From assembly GCA_033344775.1 (NCBI GenBank), contig JAWPMT010000001.1, positions 186,001 to 250,000 on the forward strand: a stretch of DNA of 64,000 nucleotides. Reading direction: 5' to 3'. The stretch is from Cytophagales bacterium. GTDB taxonomy: Bacteria; Bacteroidota; Bacteroidia; Cytophagales; Cyclobacteriaceae. Positions 16,539 to 25,652 of the stretch are shown one piece after another. The notes under the pieces are model-generated. The model ran no database searches. It worked only from the letters and a program-made list of their open reading frames with translations, and was not told the origin of the DNA. Position numbers and translations under genes: made by a program. How positions within the stretch are numbered: position 1 is the stretch's first letter; each line of letters starts with the position of its first letter.

Positions 16539-16648
16539 CGTCAATGCGATGGCTCCGGCCACCCGACGAAGTGAACCAATCTTACGATTTATGGGCCTAA
16601 ACTCCCGTGAGAGATCGCTTCGGTGCCTCGCGAAGACGGGAGGTTTTT
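16539..16648. repeat. REP-like palindromic element, copy A, ending in a terminator-like hairpin
   Basis: It begins CGTCAATGCGATGG and contains a diverged GAAGTGAACCAATCT and AGATCGCTTCGG, the same order as copies at 18756 and 46773 (CGTCATTGCGAGG, GAAGCAATCT, AGATCGCTTCG). Its end forms CTCCCGT (16602-16608) / ACGGGAG (16636-16642) followed by TTTTT at 16644-16648, which can act as a terminator. Short open frames across it are not protein-like. The rest of the gap up to 16785 shows nothing further. Confidence 0.5.
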
Positions 16649-16784
16649 GCATTTTCCTTAATTTGATGGCTATGCCTGTTAATAGAGAGAATGGAGTTTT
16701 AGAAGTTAATTATGAGAATCTCAATGAAGGATTTTTAATGACAAACATCAAGTGCCCTTACTTAATCACCCTATCATTGTACTT

Positions 16785-17156
16785 GTGAGCCTACAATTTT
16801 TTATCCATTACTTTCTTCACTTAGGAGCTCCCTTTTTCCTCGCTGTGATATTCTTCAAAGACGAATGGAAAAAGGCCTATTTCATCATGTTGGCTACCAT
16901 GCTGGTAGACCTGGATCATTTGATGGCGACACCTGTTTTTCAGGCCAACCGATGTAGCATTGGTTATCATCCTTTACATACAATCTATGCTGCCGGTGTG
17001 TATGTGGTCCTGTTCTTTTTAAAGAAACCATGGAGAATCATTGGCATAGGTTTATTGTTTCATTTGTTGACTGATGCCATTGATTGTATGTTCATGTTTG
17101 GTAAGTGTGGAGCCTGTCATGAAGGAAATCCGCTGTATGAGTTATTGGGCAGTTGA
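16785..17156 (+). CDS. DUF6122 family membrane protein
   Basis: A 123-residue membrane protein from the GTG at 16785 (an in-frame GTG at 16752 would add 11 residues). Seen: FFIHYFLHLGAP at the start, MLATMLVDLDHLMATPVFQANRCSIGYHPLH in the middle (conserved Asp, Asp, His, Cys and His), and a final helix LLFHLLTDAIDC. About four membrane helices. The pattern matches DUF6122, a Bacteroidota family resembling YdjM-like metal-dependent membrane hydrolases by its D-x-D-H and H-P-x-H motifs. Function unknown. The haemoglobin gene follows 15 bases later. Confidence 0.78.
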   Translation: MSLQFFIHYFLHLGAPFFLAVIFFKDEWKKAYFIMLATMLVDLDHLMATPVFQANRCSIGYHPLHTIYAAGVYVVLFFLKKPWRIIGIGLLFHLLTDAIDCMFMFGKCGACHEGNPLYELLGS

Positions 17157-17171
17157 TAATGGTTGTTGATC

Positions 17172-17573
17172 ATGCATAAAGCAGACATTCAAAATAGGGA
17201 AGACCTCACCAGATTGATCACTACTTTCTACGGAAAAGTGAGGCAGCATCCGGAATTAGGACCATTCTTCAATGAAACGATTTCCGACTGGGAAGAACAT
17301 ACAACGACGCTGACTGATTTCTGGGAAACCAATTTATTCTTCAAGCCGCTCTACAAGGGTAATCCGGTTAAAGCACACCTGGATGTGGATGCCAATTTTG
17401 GTCATACTGTGGAACAAGCGCATTTTGGAAATTGGCTGGAGCTGTGGTTCACGACCGTCGATGAATTGTTTGATGGAGAAAAGGCACACCTGGCCAAAGA
17501 ACGAGCCAGAAACATGTCTCACATGATGTTCATCCGCATCTGGCAGGCTCGGAAACAGCAGAAAACATCTTAA
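17172..17573 (+). CDS. Group III truncated haemoglobin
   Basis: A 133-residue globin. By comparison with the Campylobacter Ctb pattern: Tyr20 (B10) in TTFYGKV, His43 (E7) in WEEHTTTLTDFW, proximal His69 (F8) in VKAHLDV, and Trp88 (G8) in GNWLELWF. Group III globins bind O2 or NO and are linked to nitrosative or low-oxygen physiology. I chose the ATG at 17172 over a TTG nine bases earlier. Two palindromes follow directly after the stop and precede a small membrane protein, which suggests a shared gas-sensing theme. Confidence 0.92.
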   Translation: MHKADIQNREDLTRLITTFYGKVRQHPELGPFFNETISDWEEHTTTLTDFWETNLFFKPLYKGNPVKAHLDVDANFGHTVEQAHFGNWLELWFTTVDELFDGEKAHLAKERARNMSHMMFIRIWQARKQQKTS

Positions 17574-17574
17574 C

Positions 17575-17641
17575 CTGATAAAGATCAGTTAGCTGGTCTG
17601 ACAAACGTCAGCAATTGGGGTAATGCCTTCCGCTAATCTTG
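17575..17641 (+). promoter_or_regulatory. Tandem palindromic operators and promoter for the 17675 gene
   Basis: CTGAT-AAAG-ATCAG (17575-17588) and CTGAC-AAAC-GTCAG (17598-17611) are two perfect 5+4+5 dyads 23 bases apart, sharing the form CTGAyAAAsrTCAG. A Bacteroidota -7-like TAATCTTG lies at 17634-17641. With a start site near 17648 the second dyad would centre near -43, the usual place for a Crp/Fnr-type activator. The regulator is inferred, not seen. Confidence 0.55.
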
Positions 17642-17674
17642 TTCTCGTAAGCATTTACGAAAAGACATCTTCTT

Positions 17675-18028
17675 ATGAAAGCACAATCAAGTACCCTTTC
17701 GCACCAAGTAAAACCTTTGTCACTGCCTCAAACGGAGACTGCTTTTAATCGATTCGTGACCTGGGCAGACAAAATGGATTATTACCGGTTGATCATTTTA
17801 GTGGGGATCATTCTTGCCCAGGGTTGTATCACCTTGCCTTTTGCATTGTGGGTAATGAACATTGCCGGAGATAGTTCACTACAAATGTTTGTGTTCATCT
17901 TCTCGAGTTTTACAATGATCACCATGATCCTGGCAGTTCAACCCATGAGAAGAACGCTGCCTTTATTCTTTGCATTGACCGCTTTACAATGGCTAATCAC
18001 TGCCATTAACCTGATCGGGTTGATATAA
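17675..18028 (+). CDS. Small membrane protein of unknown function
   Basis: A 117-residue protein with a polar N-terminus (about 40 residues) and three hydrophobic helices (about 40-64, 68-87 and 95-115), the second ending before a short basic loop QPMRRTLP. No family recognised. It follows the haemoglobin gene and is the first gene behind the tandem palindromes at 17575-17611, so it may respond to low oxygen or NO. That role is inferred from position only. Confidence 0.7.
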   Translation: MKAQSSTLSHQVKPLSLPQTETAFNRFVTWADKMDYYRLIILVGIILAQGCITLPFALWVMNIAGDSSLQMFVFIFSSFTMITMILAVQPMRRTLPLFFALTALQWLITAINLIGLI

Positions 18029-18116
18029 AGACTAATAAGAATTTGAAATCCTGAAAAAGGAGTCAAGAATAAATTTAAGCAGAAAGCTCTTCGAGTATAT
18101 CAAACGAATTTATCTG

Positions 18117-18560
18117 CTATTTTTCGAGGGTCAGGTAGCGCAGTATCTCTAACACCTGATCCTCATTTGTTGCTACGGCCGCTGCGCGTGCATCCACTTC
18201 TTTCAAAGCGTGCGTAAATCCTTCGGGGTGAATGACAATATAAGGTTTATTCAGGGCTGCAGCGTAACCTGCATCAAAGGCCGCATTCCATTGTCGGTAT
18301 TGCTCTCCAAACTTAATGATCACTACATCTGCCCGCTCGATTTCCGTTTTGATTCGAATGCCATTGACCTTAGCACTCTTGTGGTCCTTCCAAAACGACT
18401 TCTCTTCTGCCCCCAATACATCACCCGCATCATCTGATGCCTGATGTGTTACCACTGGGGTAGAAAAGCTTACTGGCAATTCCTTGGCTTTCGCACCTTC
18501 AATGATGGCTTCACGCCATTCACTGTGTATTTCACCGGATAAGTAGATGGTTAGATTCAT
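18117..18560 (-). CDS. YtoQ family protein
   Basis: A 147-residue soluble protein that matches YtoQ along its length: LTIYLSGEIHSEWREAI at the start, VVTHQASDDAGDVLG, and IEREDVVIIKFG-like IERADVVIIKFGEQYRQWNAA. The fold resembles nucleoside 2-deoxyribosyltransferases (SGEIHS, FDAGYA), but no activity is established. It stands alone on the minus strand. Confidence 0.88.
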   Translation of the reverse strand: MNLTIYLSGEIHSEWREAIIEGAKAKELPVSFSTPVVTHQASDDAGDVLGAEEKSFWKDHKSAKVNGIRIKTEIERADVVIIKFGEQYRQWNAAFDAGYAAALNKPYIVIHPEGFTHALKEVDARAAAVATNEDQVLEILRYLTLEK

Positions 18561-18755
18561 GACGAAAAATTAGTCAAAGATTTTTAGAAGCCTTTCGATA
18601 ATGATCGTCAATGAATACTACGCGACTGTAGCCTGGTCTCGTCCCTCGTCCCTCGATTGTAACCGGGCCGCGAAGGCGAGGGTGTGCTAAATTTTCTCAT
18701 TTCCATGAGGAATTAAAAATTACTATCCAATGTCGATTAGTTAAGAGAAGAATAC

Positions 18756-18854
18756 CGTCATCGCGAAGAATGAAGCAATCTCAAATATACTTCTGGAGCA
18801 TAAACATGAATTAGACTGCCGCTTCGGCGTTCCGATCGCAAGCTCGCAGTGACG
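18756..18854. repeat. REP-like palindromic element, copy B
   Basis: It lies in the 320-base gap 18561-18880, which has no gene. The ends are CGTCATCGCGA (18756-18766) and TCGCAGTGACG (18844-18854), an imperfect terminal inverted repeat. Inside are GAAGCAATCTC and GCCGCTTCGGCG. The layout matches copies at 16539 and 46773. The first half of the gap (18620-18690) is GC-rich with CGTCCCTCG repeats but shows no clear element. Confidence 0.6.
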
Positions 18855-18880
18855 AGCCATAACTAAACGACATTGAATTA

Positions 18881-19342
18881 CTATCCCTCAGCCAACCGCT
18901 TCAACATTTTTAAACTCTCATGCGTATGTCTTCGGGCATCCGTTTGGGAGTTTAAGATGTGCTGTATAACACCCTCTTTATCAGCCACAAATGTCACTCT
19001 ACCCGGAAGTAATCCGAATAGGCTTCTGGGAACACCAAACGCTTTTTCGGCTTTTCGTCCTTTGTCACTGAGTAAGCTGAAATTCAGGGAGTGCTTAGCG
19101 ATGAAGCGCTGATGAGATTTCTCACTATCGCCACTGATGCCAAATATTTTCGCATCGTATTGTTTGAATTGGTCGTTTTCATTTCGGAACTCACAGGCCT
19201 CTTTGGTACAGCCAGGGGTGTCGTCCTTGGGATAGAAGTAGACTACCAACGGGTTTTTCCCTTTGAATTCCTGAAGATTTACCAGGTTGCCATCCTGATC
19301 ATTTAAAGAGATATTTGGTAGCTGATCACCAACTTTAAGCAT
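18881..19342 (-). CDS. bcp: Thioredoxin-dependent peroxiredoxin, BCP/PrxQ type
   Basis: A 153-residue peroxidase. Seen: YFYPKDDTPGCTKEACEFR with the peroxidatic Cys45 and resolving Cys50 five residues apart, as in BCP/PrxQ. It reduces H2O2 and organic hydroperoxides with electrons from thioredoxin in the cytoplasm. It is 9 bases downstream of the RND exporter and probably co-transcribed with it. Confidence 0.95.
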   Translation of the reverse strand: MLKVGDQLPNISLNDQDGNLVNLQEFKGKNPLVVYFYPKDDTPGCTKEACEFRNENDQFKQYDAKIFGISGDSEKSHQRFIAKHSLNFSLLSDKGRKAEKAFGVPRSLFGLLPGRVTFVADKEGVIQHILNSQTDARRHTHESLKMLKRLAEG

Positions 19343-19351
19343 AAGTCTTTT

Positions 19352-21547
19352 CTAATTTCTATTGAATTTCCTCAGTATAACCGGCAACAGCAGCCAATCG
19401 GTTATCAAAGCTGTAATTAAAGCGATACAAAGGAAGAACCCAAGATAGTAGGTGCCACCAAAACCAGACAGTAAAAACAGCGCAAATCCAGCTACCAGTG
19501 TGATGGTCGTATGCAACATTCCACGCCCGGAAGTTTCCATGGTGTAGTCCAACTTTTCTTCAGTAGTGCCAGCCGGTGATCGTTTAAACGTGGCAAGGAA
19601 ATGAATAGTATCATCTACAACAATGCCAAATACCAGCACGAATATCAGTGAAGTTGAGAGCTGAATGGGTACCTTCAGGACATACATCAACAGTCCAGTG
19701 ATCAACAAAGGCACGACATTAGGAATCAATGCAATCAGTGACCATTTTGCTGATCGGAAATAGATCCCAAACAAAATAGAAACTAGCAGAACCGCCCATC
19801 CAAGGCTTTTGGCCATAGATCCTGCCAATAAATGATGCGTCTGATCGATCAAGTGATTGGTGCCGGTAATTCGATATTGAATGACCTCATGGTCGATGTT
19901 TTTGCGTACGTATTCTTTGAAAGCTGCATCTCGTTCATTGGTATTGAGCGAGCCATATTCCTTGATGTTTCCGGTAATTCGAGCAAGACGCTCATCTTCA
20001 CTGACTACCTGAATACTAGACTGCCTTTCGATCCGTCGGGCCAGCAGCTGATCCTGACGTGAAATCTGCTTCAAATCGTATATACCATGCCTTGCATGCC
20101 GGGCATATTGCATAAACTTCGTAGGAGCTAACACATTGGCTACCGGATAAGACTGCTCCAGATATTTCACGATTTTAGAAGCTTCTACGAGCACCGCAGC
20201 GTCCCATATGGTCTTTGATGTGTCTTTAGGCCAGATCGCAACCTCATAAGGTTTAGAACCTCCCAATTGTTCATCGGAGAAGTTGAAACTTTGTACGGTC
20301 AAGGCATCCGATGGCATGTCATGCAGTAGATAAGCATCTACATTTAGCCTGAGGCTGGCCCAGAGTCCGGTACCCGTCAATAGGAAGAATCCGATGATAA
20401 TGGCGATGCCATATCGTTTGGTGACTTGCAGAATCCAGGTGAGGCTATTACCAGAATTGACCGATGTTACTTTCCCTTTGAGAAAGAGCGGGGCAAGCAT
20501 ATAAGTAGTGATAAAGGCAAACAAGACACTTAGCGCTGCAATCCAGCCCATGTTACGGATCAGGCTCACAGGTATCCATAAGAGGCTTAGGAATCCGATG
20601 GCAGTAGTCACAGAAGTGAGGAAAGTAGGGGCAAGTACCTTTTCAATGGCCGATTGAGCATTCCCACTCGTGCGAAACGCCGCGATCAGGTGAATGGTAT
20701 CTGAGCACGCCACAAACAATACGATAGGAGGCAACAGAGACGTCATGATGGTAACCGGCACCCCTAATAATGCCATTAGGCCAAACGTCCAGATCAGGCT
20801 CAGCACACTGATCAAAAATGGATAAAGTACCAGTTTAGCACTTCTGCAAATCCACCAAAGCACCACACCACACAGGACCAAAGACAAGGCCAGAAAAACG
20901 GCAAAATCTGTTTTGATGTAGCTAAGAAACTCTTTTTCCGCAGGTAGTCTACCCACTAAATAATGCTGCTCATAAGGTAAGGTATCAGCAATCGGCTTGA
21001 CTTTTTCCATGAATAATTCTGACGCTTTGGCGTCAAGAAAATGACGGTGCTTGATCAGGATCACAAAAACATTGGAAGCTGGAAAGGCCTGGCTTAAATA
21101 GGGGTCATTAGCAATGAATAAACTGTCCGATTGCAGTTTTGATGCGGCATTGAGCAGAGGATAAGTCTGTACACCTGAAGGTCCTTTGATCAACTTTCTC
21201 AAGCTTAAAGGGGAATAAACGAACTCCACGTCTTCCAATTGTTCCAGCGCTTTGATTGTAGCGCGCATATCTTCCAGAAATTTCCACCGATACACACTGC
21301 TCTCGTCAGGAACGACCATTAGATTCAGGAAGTCATTGTCAAATCCGAATGCTTCCACCTGGTATAAGTAGAAGCTATGATCGCCACTTTCTGCAAACAA
21401 TGATTCCAATTCAAATTGGAATTGCAACCTGGGAAGAAAAATGGCTAGAACAAGTGAGATTCCCAGGGTACCGAAAGCCAACTTCCTGGCAACTGCAGGT
21501 AGTAGTAAGATATTGGCGATTGCCGATGTTTTGGAGGATCGACTCAT
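19352..21547 (-). CDS. RND-superfamily (MMPL-type) exporter
   Basis: A 731-residue protein with two similar halves, each with one helix, a large periplasmic loop and five further helices. Seen: VFVACSDTIHLIAAF and VFGIVVDDTIHFLATF, the paired helix-4 motifs with Asp residues for proton relay typical of RND/MMPL proteins. MMPL-type RND proteins move lipids, hopanoids or hydrophobic compounds. Bacterial relatives are often near lipid genes, but here a peroxiredoxin follows. No outer-membrane partner is adjacent. Confidence 0.88.
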   Translation of the reverse strand: MSRSSKTSAIANILLLPAVARKLAFGTLGISLVLAIFLPRLQFQFELESLFAESGDHSFYLYQVEAFGFDNDFLNLMVVPDESSVYRWKFLEDMRATIKALEQLEDVEFVYSPLSLRKLIKGPSGVQTYPLLNAASKLQSDSLFIANDPYLSQAFPASNVFVILIKHRHFLDAKASELFMEKVKPIADTLPYEQHYLVGRLPAEKEFLSYIKTDFAVFLALSLVLCGVVLWWICRSAKLVLYPFLISVLSLIWTFGLMALLGVPVTIMTSLLPPIVLFVACSDTIHLIAAFRTSGNAQSAIEKVLAPTFLTSVTTAIGFLSLLWIPVSLIRNMGWIAALSVLFAFITTYMLAPLFLKGKVTSVNSGNSLTWILQVTKRYGIAIIIGFFLLTGTGLWASLRLNVDAYLLHDMPSDALTVQSFNFSDEQLGGSKPYEVAIWPKDTSKTIWDAAVLVEASKIVKYLEQSYPVANVLAPTKFMQYARHARHGIYDLKQISRQDQLLARRIERQSSIQVVSEDERLARITGNIKEYGSLNTNERDAAFKEYVRKNIDHEVIQYRITGTNHLIDQTHHLLAGSMAKSLGWAVLLVSILFGIYFRSAKWSLIALIPNVVPLLITGLLMYVLKVPIQLSTSLIFVLVFGIVVDDTIHFLATFKRSPAGTTEEKLDYTMETSGRGMLHTTITLVAGFALFLLSGFGGTYYLGFFLCIALITALITDWLLLPVILRKFNRN

Positions 21548-21654
21548 TTGGAAGCCGAAGGTAGTGACTTTATTTCATGATGATAAATAGCAGTTGATTC
21601 ACTCCTGAAAATCTTATCTTTCGTTTGTCCAACAACTCAACTCTACAAGTCTGA

Positions 21655-22716
21655 TTAATTAGATTTTAACCCAAAAAGAGACCTGATGGGCTTTATTCGG
21701 CGAATGATCAATTCATAAATCAAGAAACAGCCTCCAAAGGTGAAGCCATTGAGCAATAAAAGTTTCCATAAGGCATTCATAGTAAGCGGGAAAATCAATA
21801 CTGATCCTCCGTATAAGACCATCATGTGAATGATGTATACTGGATAAGCCGCTTGACTCAGGTAAGTCAATACAGGACTTGATCGATTAAGATAGCGATA
21901 TCCTAACCCAACAATGGCATAAATCCAAAGACATGATTCGATGGACATCAGGTAATCCGGAGTTCTTAATTCGAAATACAAGACACGCATCAAATAGATT
22001 CCCACGGCAAGGCTAACGGTGATACAACGATACCGTGATAGGTTAACGAAGATTTCCTGACCTGAGAACGCCATAAAGAACCCAACCAGAAAGGCCACCA
22101 ATCCCAAGAAGAATCCGTGCCAGGTCATCGCGTATAGCTCAAAACTTTCCGGTTGCATCAATTCGGCTTCCAGTACAAATGGAATGATCAATCCCAATAG
22201 AAATAGTGGATGACTGAACATTTGCTTCACGCGTTTTACCCATGGTGACGCTATGTTGATTTTTAAGAAGAAAAACAGAGGAGTAAGCAGCAGTACATAG
22301 CTAAATATGTTGCCCAAAAACCATAGGTGTCCGGGATTAGGTAGATACAGCATGGGTTGGGAGTAGTAAACCTGCCAGATATTTTGGTGTAAAGGCACCC
22401 AGAGGAATATACCTACCAAAAACGGAAGGAGAATCCTTTTGGATCGTTCCTGGATTAAGGTTTTCCAGGTCCTGTTTCGCAATGCAAACCAGACACCCAT
22501 TCCAGACACAAAGAACAAAAAAGGAATTCGCCAGATGTTGATCATGGACATGAGTACCCAAAGTGGCTCACTGAATTGATCATTTTGAATGAAGCGGATC
22601 AATGCTCCCCAGGGTTGAAAACCTATGGATGAATGATAGACCAGCAACATGCCAATGGCGATGACACGCAGCCAATCTATGTCGTATCGTCGATCAGATT
22701 GCATATTGACTTTCAT
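21655..22716 (-). CDS. Membrane acyltransferase, family 3
   Basis: A 353-residue protein with about ten membrane helices. Seen: YDIDWLRVIAIGMLLVYHSS near the N-terminus (the catalytic His of acyltransferase family 3) and FVSGMGVWFALRNR. These enzymes move acyl groups to sugars, peptides or lipids of the envelope (OafA, OpgC relatives). The substrate is unknown. It is 7 bases downstream of the ankyrin lipoprotein gene and probably in the same operon. Confidence 0.9.
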   Translation of the reverse strand: MKVNMQSDRRYDIDWLRVIAIGMLLVYHSSIGFQPWGALIRFIQNDQFSEPLWVLMSMINIWRIPFLFFVSGMGVWFALRNRTWKTLIQERSKRILLPFLVGIFLWVPLHQNIWQVYYSQPMLYLPNPGHLWFLGNIFSYVLLLTPLFFFLKINIASPWVKRVKQMFSHPLFLLGLIIPFVLEAELMQPESFELYAMTWHGFFLGLVAFLVGFFMAFSGQEIFVNLSRYRCITVSLAVGIYLMRVLYFELRTPDYLMSIESCLWIYAIVGLGYRYLNRSSPVLTYLSQAAYPVYIIHMMVLYGGSVLIFPLTMNALWKLLLLNGFTFGGCFLIYELIIRRIKPIRSLFGLKSN

Positions 22717-22723
22717 GAGTGAC

Positions 22724-23281
22724 TTATTGGTTGGTAAGCATTTCCGCGATGACCTGCCGGTTCTCCTCTAGAAAGTCATAATCGAGTTTGAATCCCAGAG
22801 GTCCCAGGTCTCTACTGATTTGATCGTAAGCGGGTTTTACACTTTCAAAAGGAGCTTGTACCGATTGTAGCGGCGTGCTGCCAAAGGAATTGGTCAACTC
22901 CTTGTTTGCTCCTTTAGCCAATAGCGCTTCAACAATTTCAATCCGGCAAAGAAAAGCAGCGGTATGCAGGGGAGTGGACCCATCGGCACTCGTTACATGG
23001 ATATCAGCATTGGCGTCAATCAGAAGTTTTGCAACCTCTGGTTTATTGAAGAGGGCGGCAATGGTAAGTGCGGTAGACCCGTATTGATCTTTAACATTCA
23101 AATCCGACCCGGCCTGAATGTGTTGCTCGATGGCCTTTGTATTGCCCAAAAAGGCTGCCTCATGTATGGTTTGTGAAGGAGCCTCAGGCGTCTTATCTGC
23201 CTCAGTTTTTTGGCTGGACTGACATGCCCATTGCAAGGTCATGACGCTGATTAGCAAGAGGAAGTTAAAATAGATTCGCAT
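22724..23281 (-). CDS. Ankyrin-repeat lipoprotein
   Basis: A 185-residue protein with a lipoprotein signal (LLLISVMTLQWAC) and about four ankyrin repeats (residues 38-140: HEAAFLGNTKAIEQHIQAGSD, then YGSTALTIAALFNKPEVAKLL, DGSTPLHTAAF and GSTPLQSV). It is probably anchored in the envelope and binds a partner protein. No enzymatic motif. The 228-base gap upstream (23282-23509) separates it from the divergent AraC-TPR gene. Confidence 0.85.
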   Translation of the reverse strand: MRIYFNFLLLISVMTLQWACQSSQKTEADKTPEAPSQTIHEAAFLGNTKAIEQHIQAGSDLNVKDQYGSTALTIAALFNKPEVAKLLIDANADIHVTSADGSTPLHTAAFLCRIEIVEALLAKGANKELTNSFGSTPLQSVQAPFESVKPAYDQISRDLGPLGFKLDYDFLEENRQVIAEMLTNQ

Positions 23282-23509
23282 AGTGAAAACTGTTTAAGTA
23301 TTTTTTTTAGCAAAGGTCATTGAGCGAGTCCCAGTCCACTAAACAGCTGTGAATCAAAACATAGCAATCTTTGATCGAGTGTATCAACTATGCGGCATCC
23401 GTATCAACTATGATGCAAACACCTTGAAAGGGGCCTGGAAAAATGGGCGTTTAACACCTTAGGTCTGCATGATCTTTCCTAAGATTGTAGCCATAAATTT
23501 TACCGATTC

Positions 23510-25561
23510 GTGTCCGACTTTCTTCAAGTAAAAAATGAATTCCTGGAAAAAGTGGTGGCTGAGATAGAAGCCAACCTGGGAGACGAACAATTCGGTGTGA
23601 CGGAACTGGCTGATCGCATGCACATGAGTCGATCTAGCTTATTGCGTAAGGTGCAAAAATCCACCGATCAGTCCGTGAGTGTTTTCATTCGTAATGTAAG
23701 GCTGCATCATGCCAACTCTTATCTCAAAGATGAGGCACTTACAATCTCAGAAATAGCTTTTAAGGTCGGCTTTAGTAGTAATTCCTATTTCATCAAGTGT
23801 TACAAAGAGAGGTACGGACATTCGCCAGGGGAAGCACGTAAACAAGCGGAAGAAATGGCTCTAGAGGATCATAGCACTTCTCTTCCAAACCATCGTAATC
23901 TTATCTTGGTCAGCGGTTCTGCATTACTATTGATCCTGATCGTTTTTGGCTGGATGCTAAGTTCTCAGAAGCAAAGCATCCCTGAAAAGTCCATTGCAGT
24001 ATTACCATTCATCAATGATAGTCAGGATAGCAGCAATGTATACATCATCAATGGGATGATGGAATCTATTTTAAATAACCTGCAGAAGATTGAAGACCTA
24101 CGGGTAGTAAGCAGAACTTCCGTTGAGCCTTATCGAAATCTGCAACATAGCATTCGTGATATTGCGGAAGACCTGGAGGTGTATTATGTGCTGGAGGGTA
24201 GTGGACAGAAGATAGGGGATCAGCTCTTGTTCACAGTCCAGTTGATCCAGGGTAAGCGCGACAGTCACCTTTGGTCCAAACAATACCAACGCACTACACA
24301 AAACATTTTCGATCTACAGGCAGAAGTTGCGTCAGATGTGGCTGCTGAGATTGAAGTGATCATTACTCCGGATGAACAACGTAGGATTGCGACGACTCCC
24401 ACAAAAGACCCTGTGGCATTTGACCACTACCTTAAAGGCGTGGCATTTACCAAATCGCAAAGCCTGGAAGGCCTGGATAGTGCGATCGTTTATTTCGAAA
24501 AAGCCACCTTCAAAGACCCAGATTTCGCTTCGGCGCATGCTTACCTCGCTATCTGCTATTATTATCTGGATGTATTTAAGCTGGATAAACAATATAGCGA
24601 GATCATCAACCGGCACGCCGATCGTGCCATTCTACTTGACCCGGAATCGGGCATTTGTGTGATTTCCAAGGGGTTGTATTACCTGCATGAAGGACAGTAC
24701 GAAAGGGCCATTACCTATTTTGAAAAGACGTTGGAATACAATCCCAATTCGGCTGAAGCCAATAACCTGCTGTCGTTGATCTATAATAGCTATTTGCCAG
24801 ACTCGAAAAAATATTTAAAATACGCGCTGAGAGGAGCCAAACTCGAAAAGTCAGGTAGCGACTCTACAGCAACGGGTTTTCTTTATTTGCATCTGGCCAA
24901 TGCTTTGATCCAAAATGGATTTGTGAAGGAAGCGGAACAAAGCGCTCGAACCTCTTTGCGTCACGATCCTGATAATTTGTATTCCGAGTACGTCCTTGCC
25001 TACATTCTATTAGCACAGGACAGAAACATTGAACGAACCAGGGACATGCTTCTGGCTACTTTGCAACGGGATACCACAAGGCTGGACATCATACAGGAAG
25101 TAGCCAAAGTATATTACTCAATGGAACTATATGACACGGCCTATTACTACTACGATAAGTTCTTAAAAACAAGGGACTTATATGGTATGTCCGTTTTTGA
25201 GGCGGAGGAGGCCAAAATCGCCTTTGTATTAAAGCAACTTGGGAAGGATCAGGAAGCACAAGTATATCTCGATCAATTCAAGGCCTATGCGGAAGAAGAT
25301 GTTTCCATTTATCAGGATTTACATTGGTTCAGCTACTACGCAGTGACTGGGGAAATGGAAAAGTCCATTGCCCATCTGGACCTTTTCTCAAAACAAAGTG
25401 GATTTCAATATTGGTTTGTGTTGTTTTTAGAGGATGATCCTATTACGAGATCAGTGATGAACCACCCAGGATATGAAGTTATCGCAGACCGAATCAATAC
25501 AAAGTTTTGGGAATCGCATAACAAGCTCAAAGAACAACTCAAGCAAGAAGGATTACTTTGA
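23510..25561 (+). CDS. AraC-type DNA-binding protein with membrane helix and TPR sensor region
   Basis: A 683-residue one-component regulator. Residues 1-120 hold an AraC/XylS double helix-turn-helix (VTELADRMHMSRSSLLRKVQ and ISEIAFKVGFSSNSYFIKCY). A membrane helix lies at about 130-150. Residues about 155-290 resemble the TolB/FlgO-like domain seen in adenylate-cyclase-type regulators (KSIAVLPFINDSQD). TPR repeats fill 310-650. Putting DNA-binding and periplasmic parts on two sides of the membrane suggests direct signal transfer. The start is a GTG. Targets are unknown. Confidence 0.88.
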   Translation: MSDFLQVKNEFLEKVVAEIEANLGDEQFGVTELADRMHMSRSSLLRKVQKSTDQSVSVFIRNVRLHHANSYLKDEALTISEIAFKVGFSSNSYFIKCYKERYGHSPGEARKQAEEMALEDHSTSLPNHRNLILVSGSALLLILIVFGWMLSSQKQSIPEKSIAVLPFINDSQDSSNVYIINGMMESILNNLQKIEDLRVVSRTSVEPYRNLQHSIRDIAEDLEVYYVLEGSGQKIGDQLLFTVQLIQGKRDSHLWSKQYQRTTQNIFDLQAEVASDVAAEIEVIITPDEQRRIATTPTKDPVAFDHYLKGVAFTKSQSLEGLDSAIVYFEKATFKDPDFASAHAYLAICYYYLDVFKLDKQYSEIINRHADRAILLDPESGICVISKGLYYLHEGQYERAITYFEKTLEYNPNSAEANNLLSLIYNSYLPDSKKYLKYALRGAKLEKSGSDSTATGFLYLHLANALIQNGFVKEAEQSARTSLRHDPDNLYSEYVLAYILLAQDRNIERTRDMLLATLQRDTTRLDIIQEVAKVYYSMELYDTAYYYYDKFLKTRDLYGMSVFEAEEAKIAFVLKQLGKDQEAQVYLDQFKAYAEEDVSIYQDLHWFSYYAVTGEMEKSIAHLDLFSKQSGFQYWFVLFLEDDPITRSVMNHPGYEVIADRINTKFWESHNKLKEQLKQEGLL

Positions 25562-25652
25562 GGAAAACAGTTTTAAATTTGATGTTTACCTAAAAGCAGA
25601 AGCTTTCTTTGTTCTTTGTCGATTAATACAGGGAACAACTATTCTGACAATA

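Noticed and set aside
16431-16788. Short open frames on both strands around the module-1 promoter
   Set aside because: They run over the REP-like element and the PadR promoter; composition is not protein-like.
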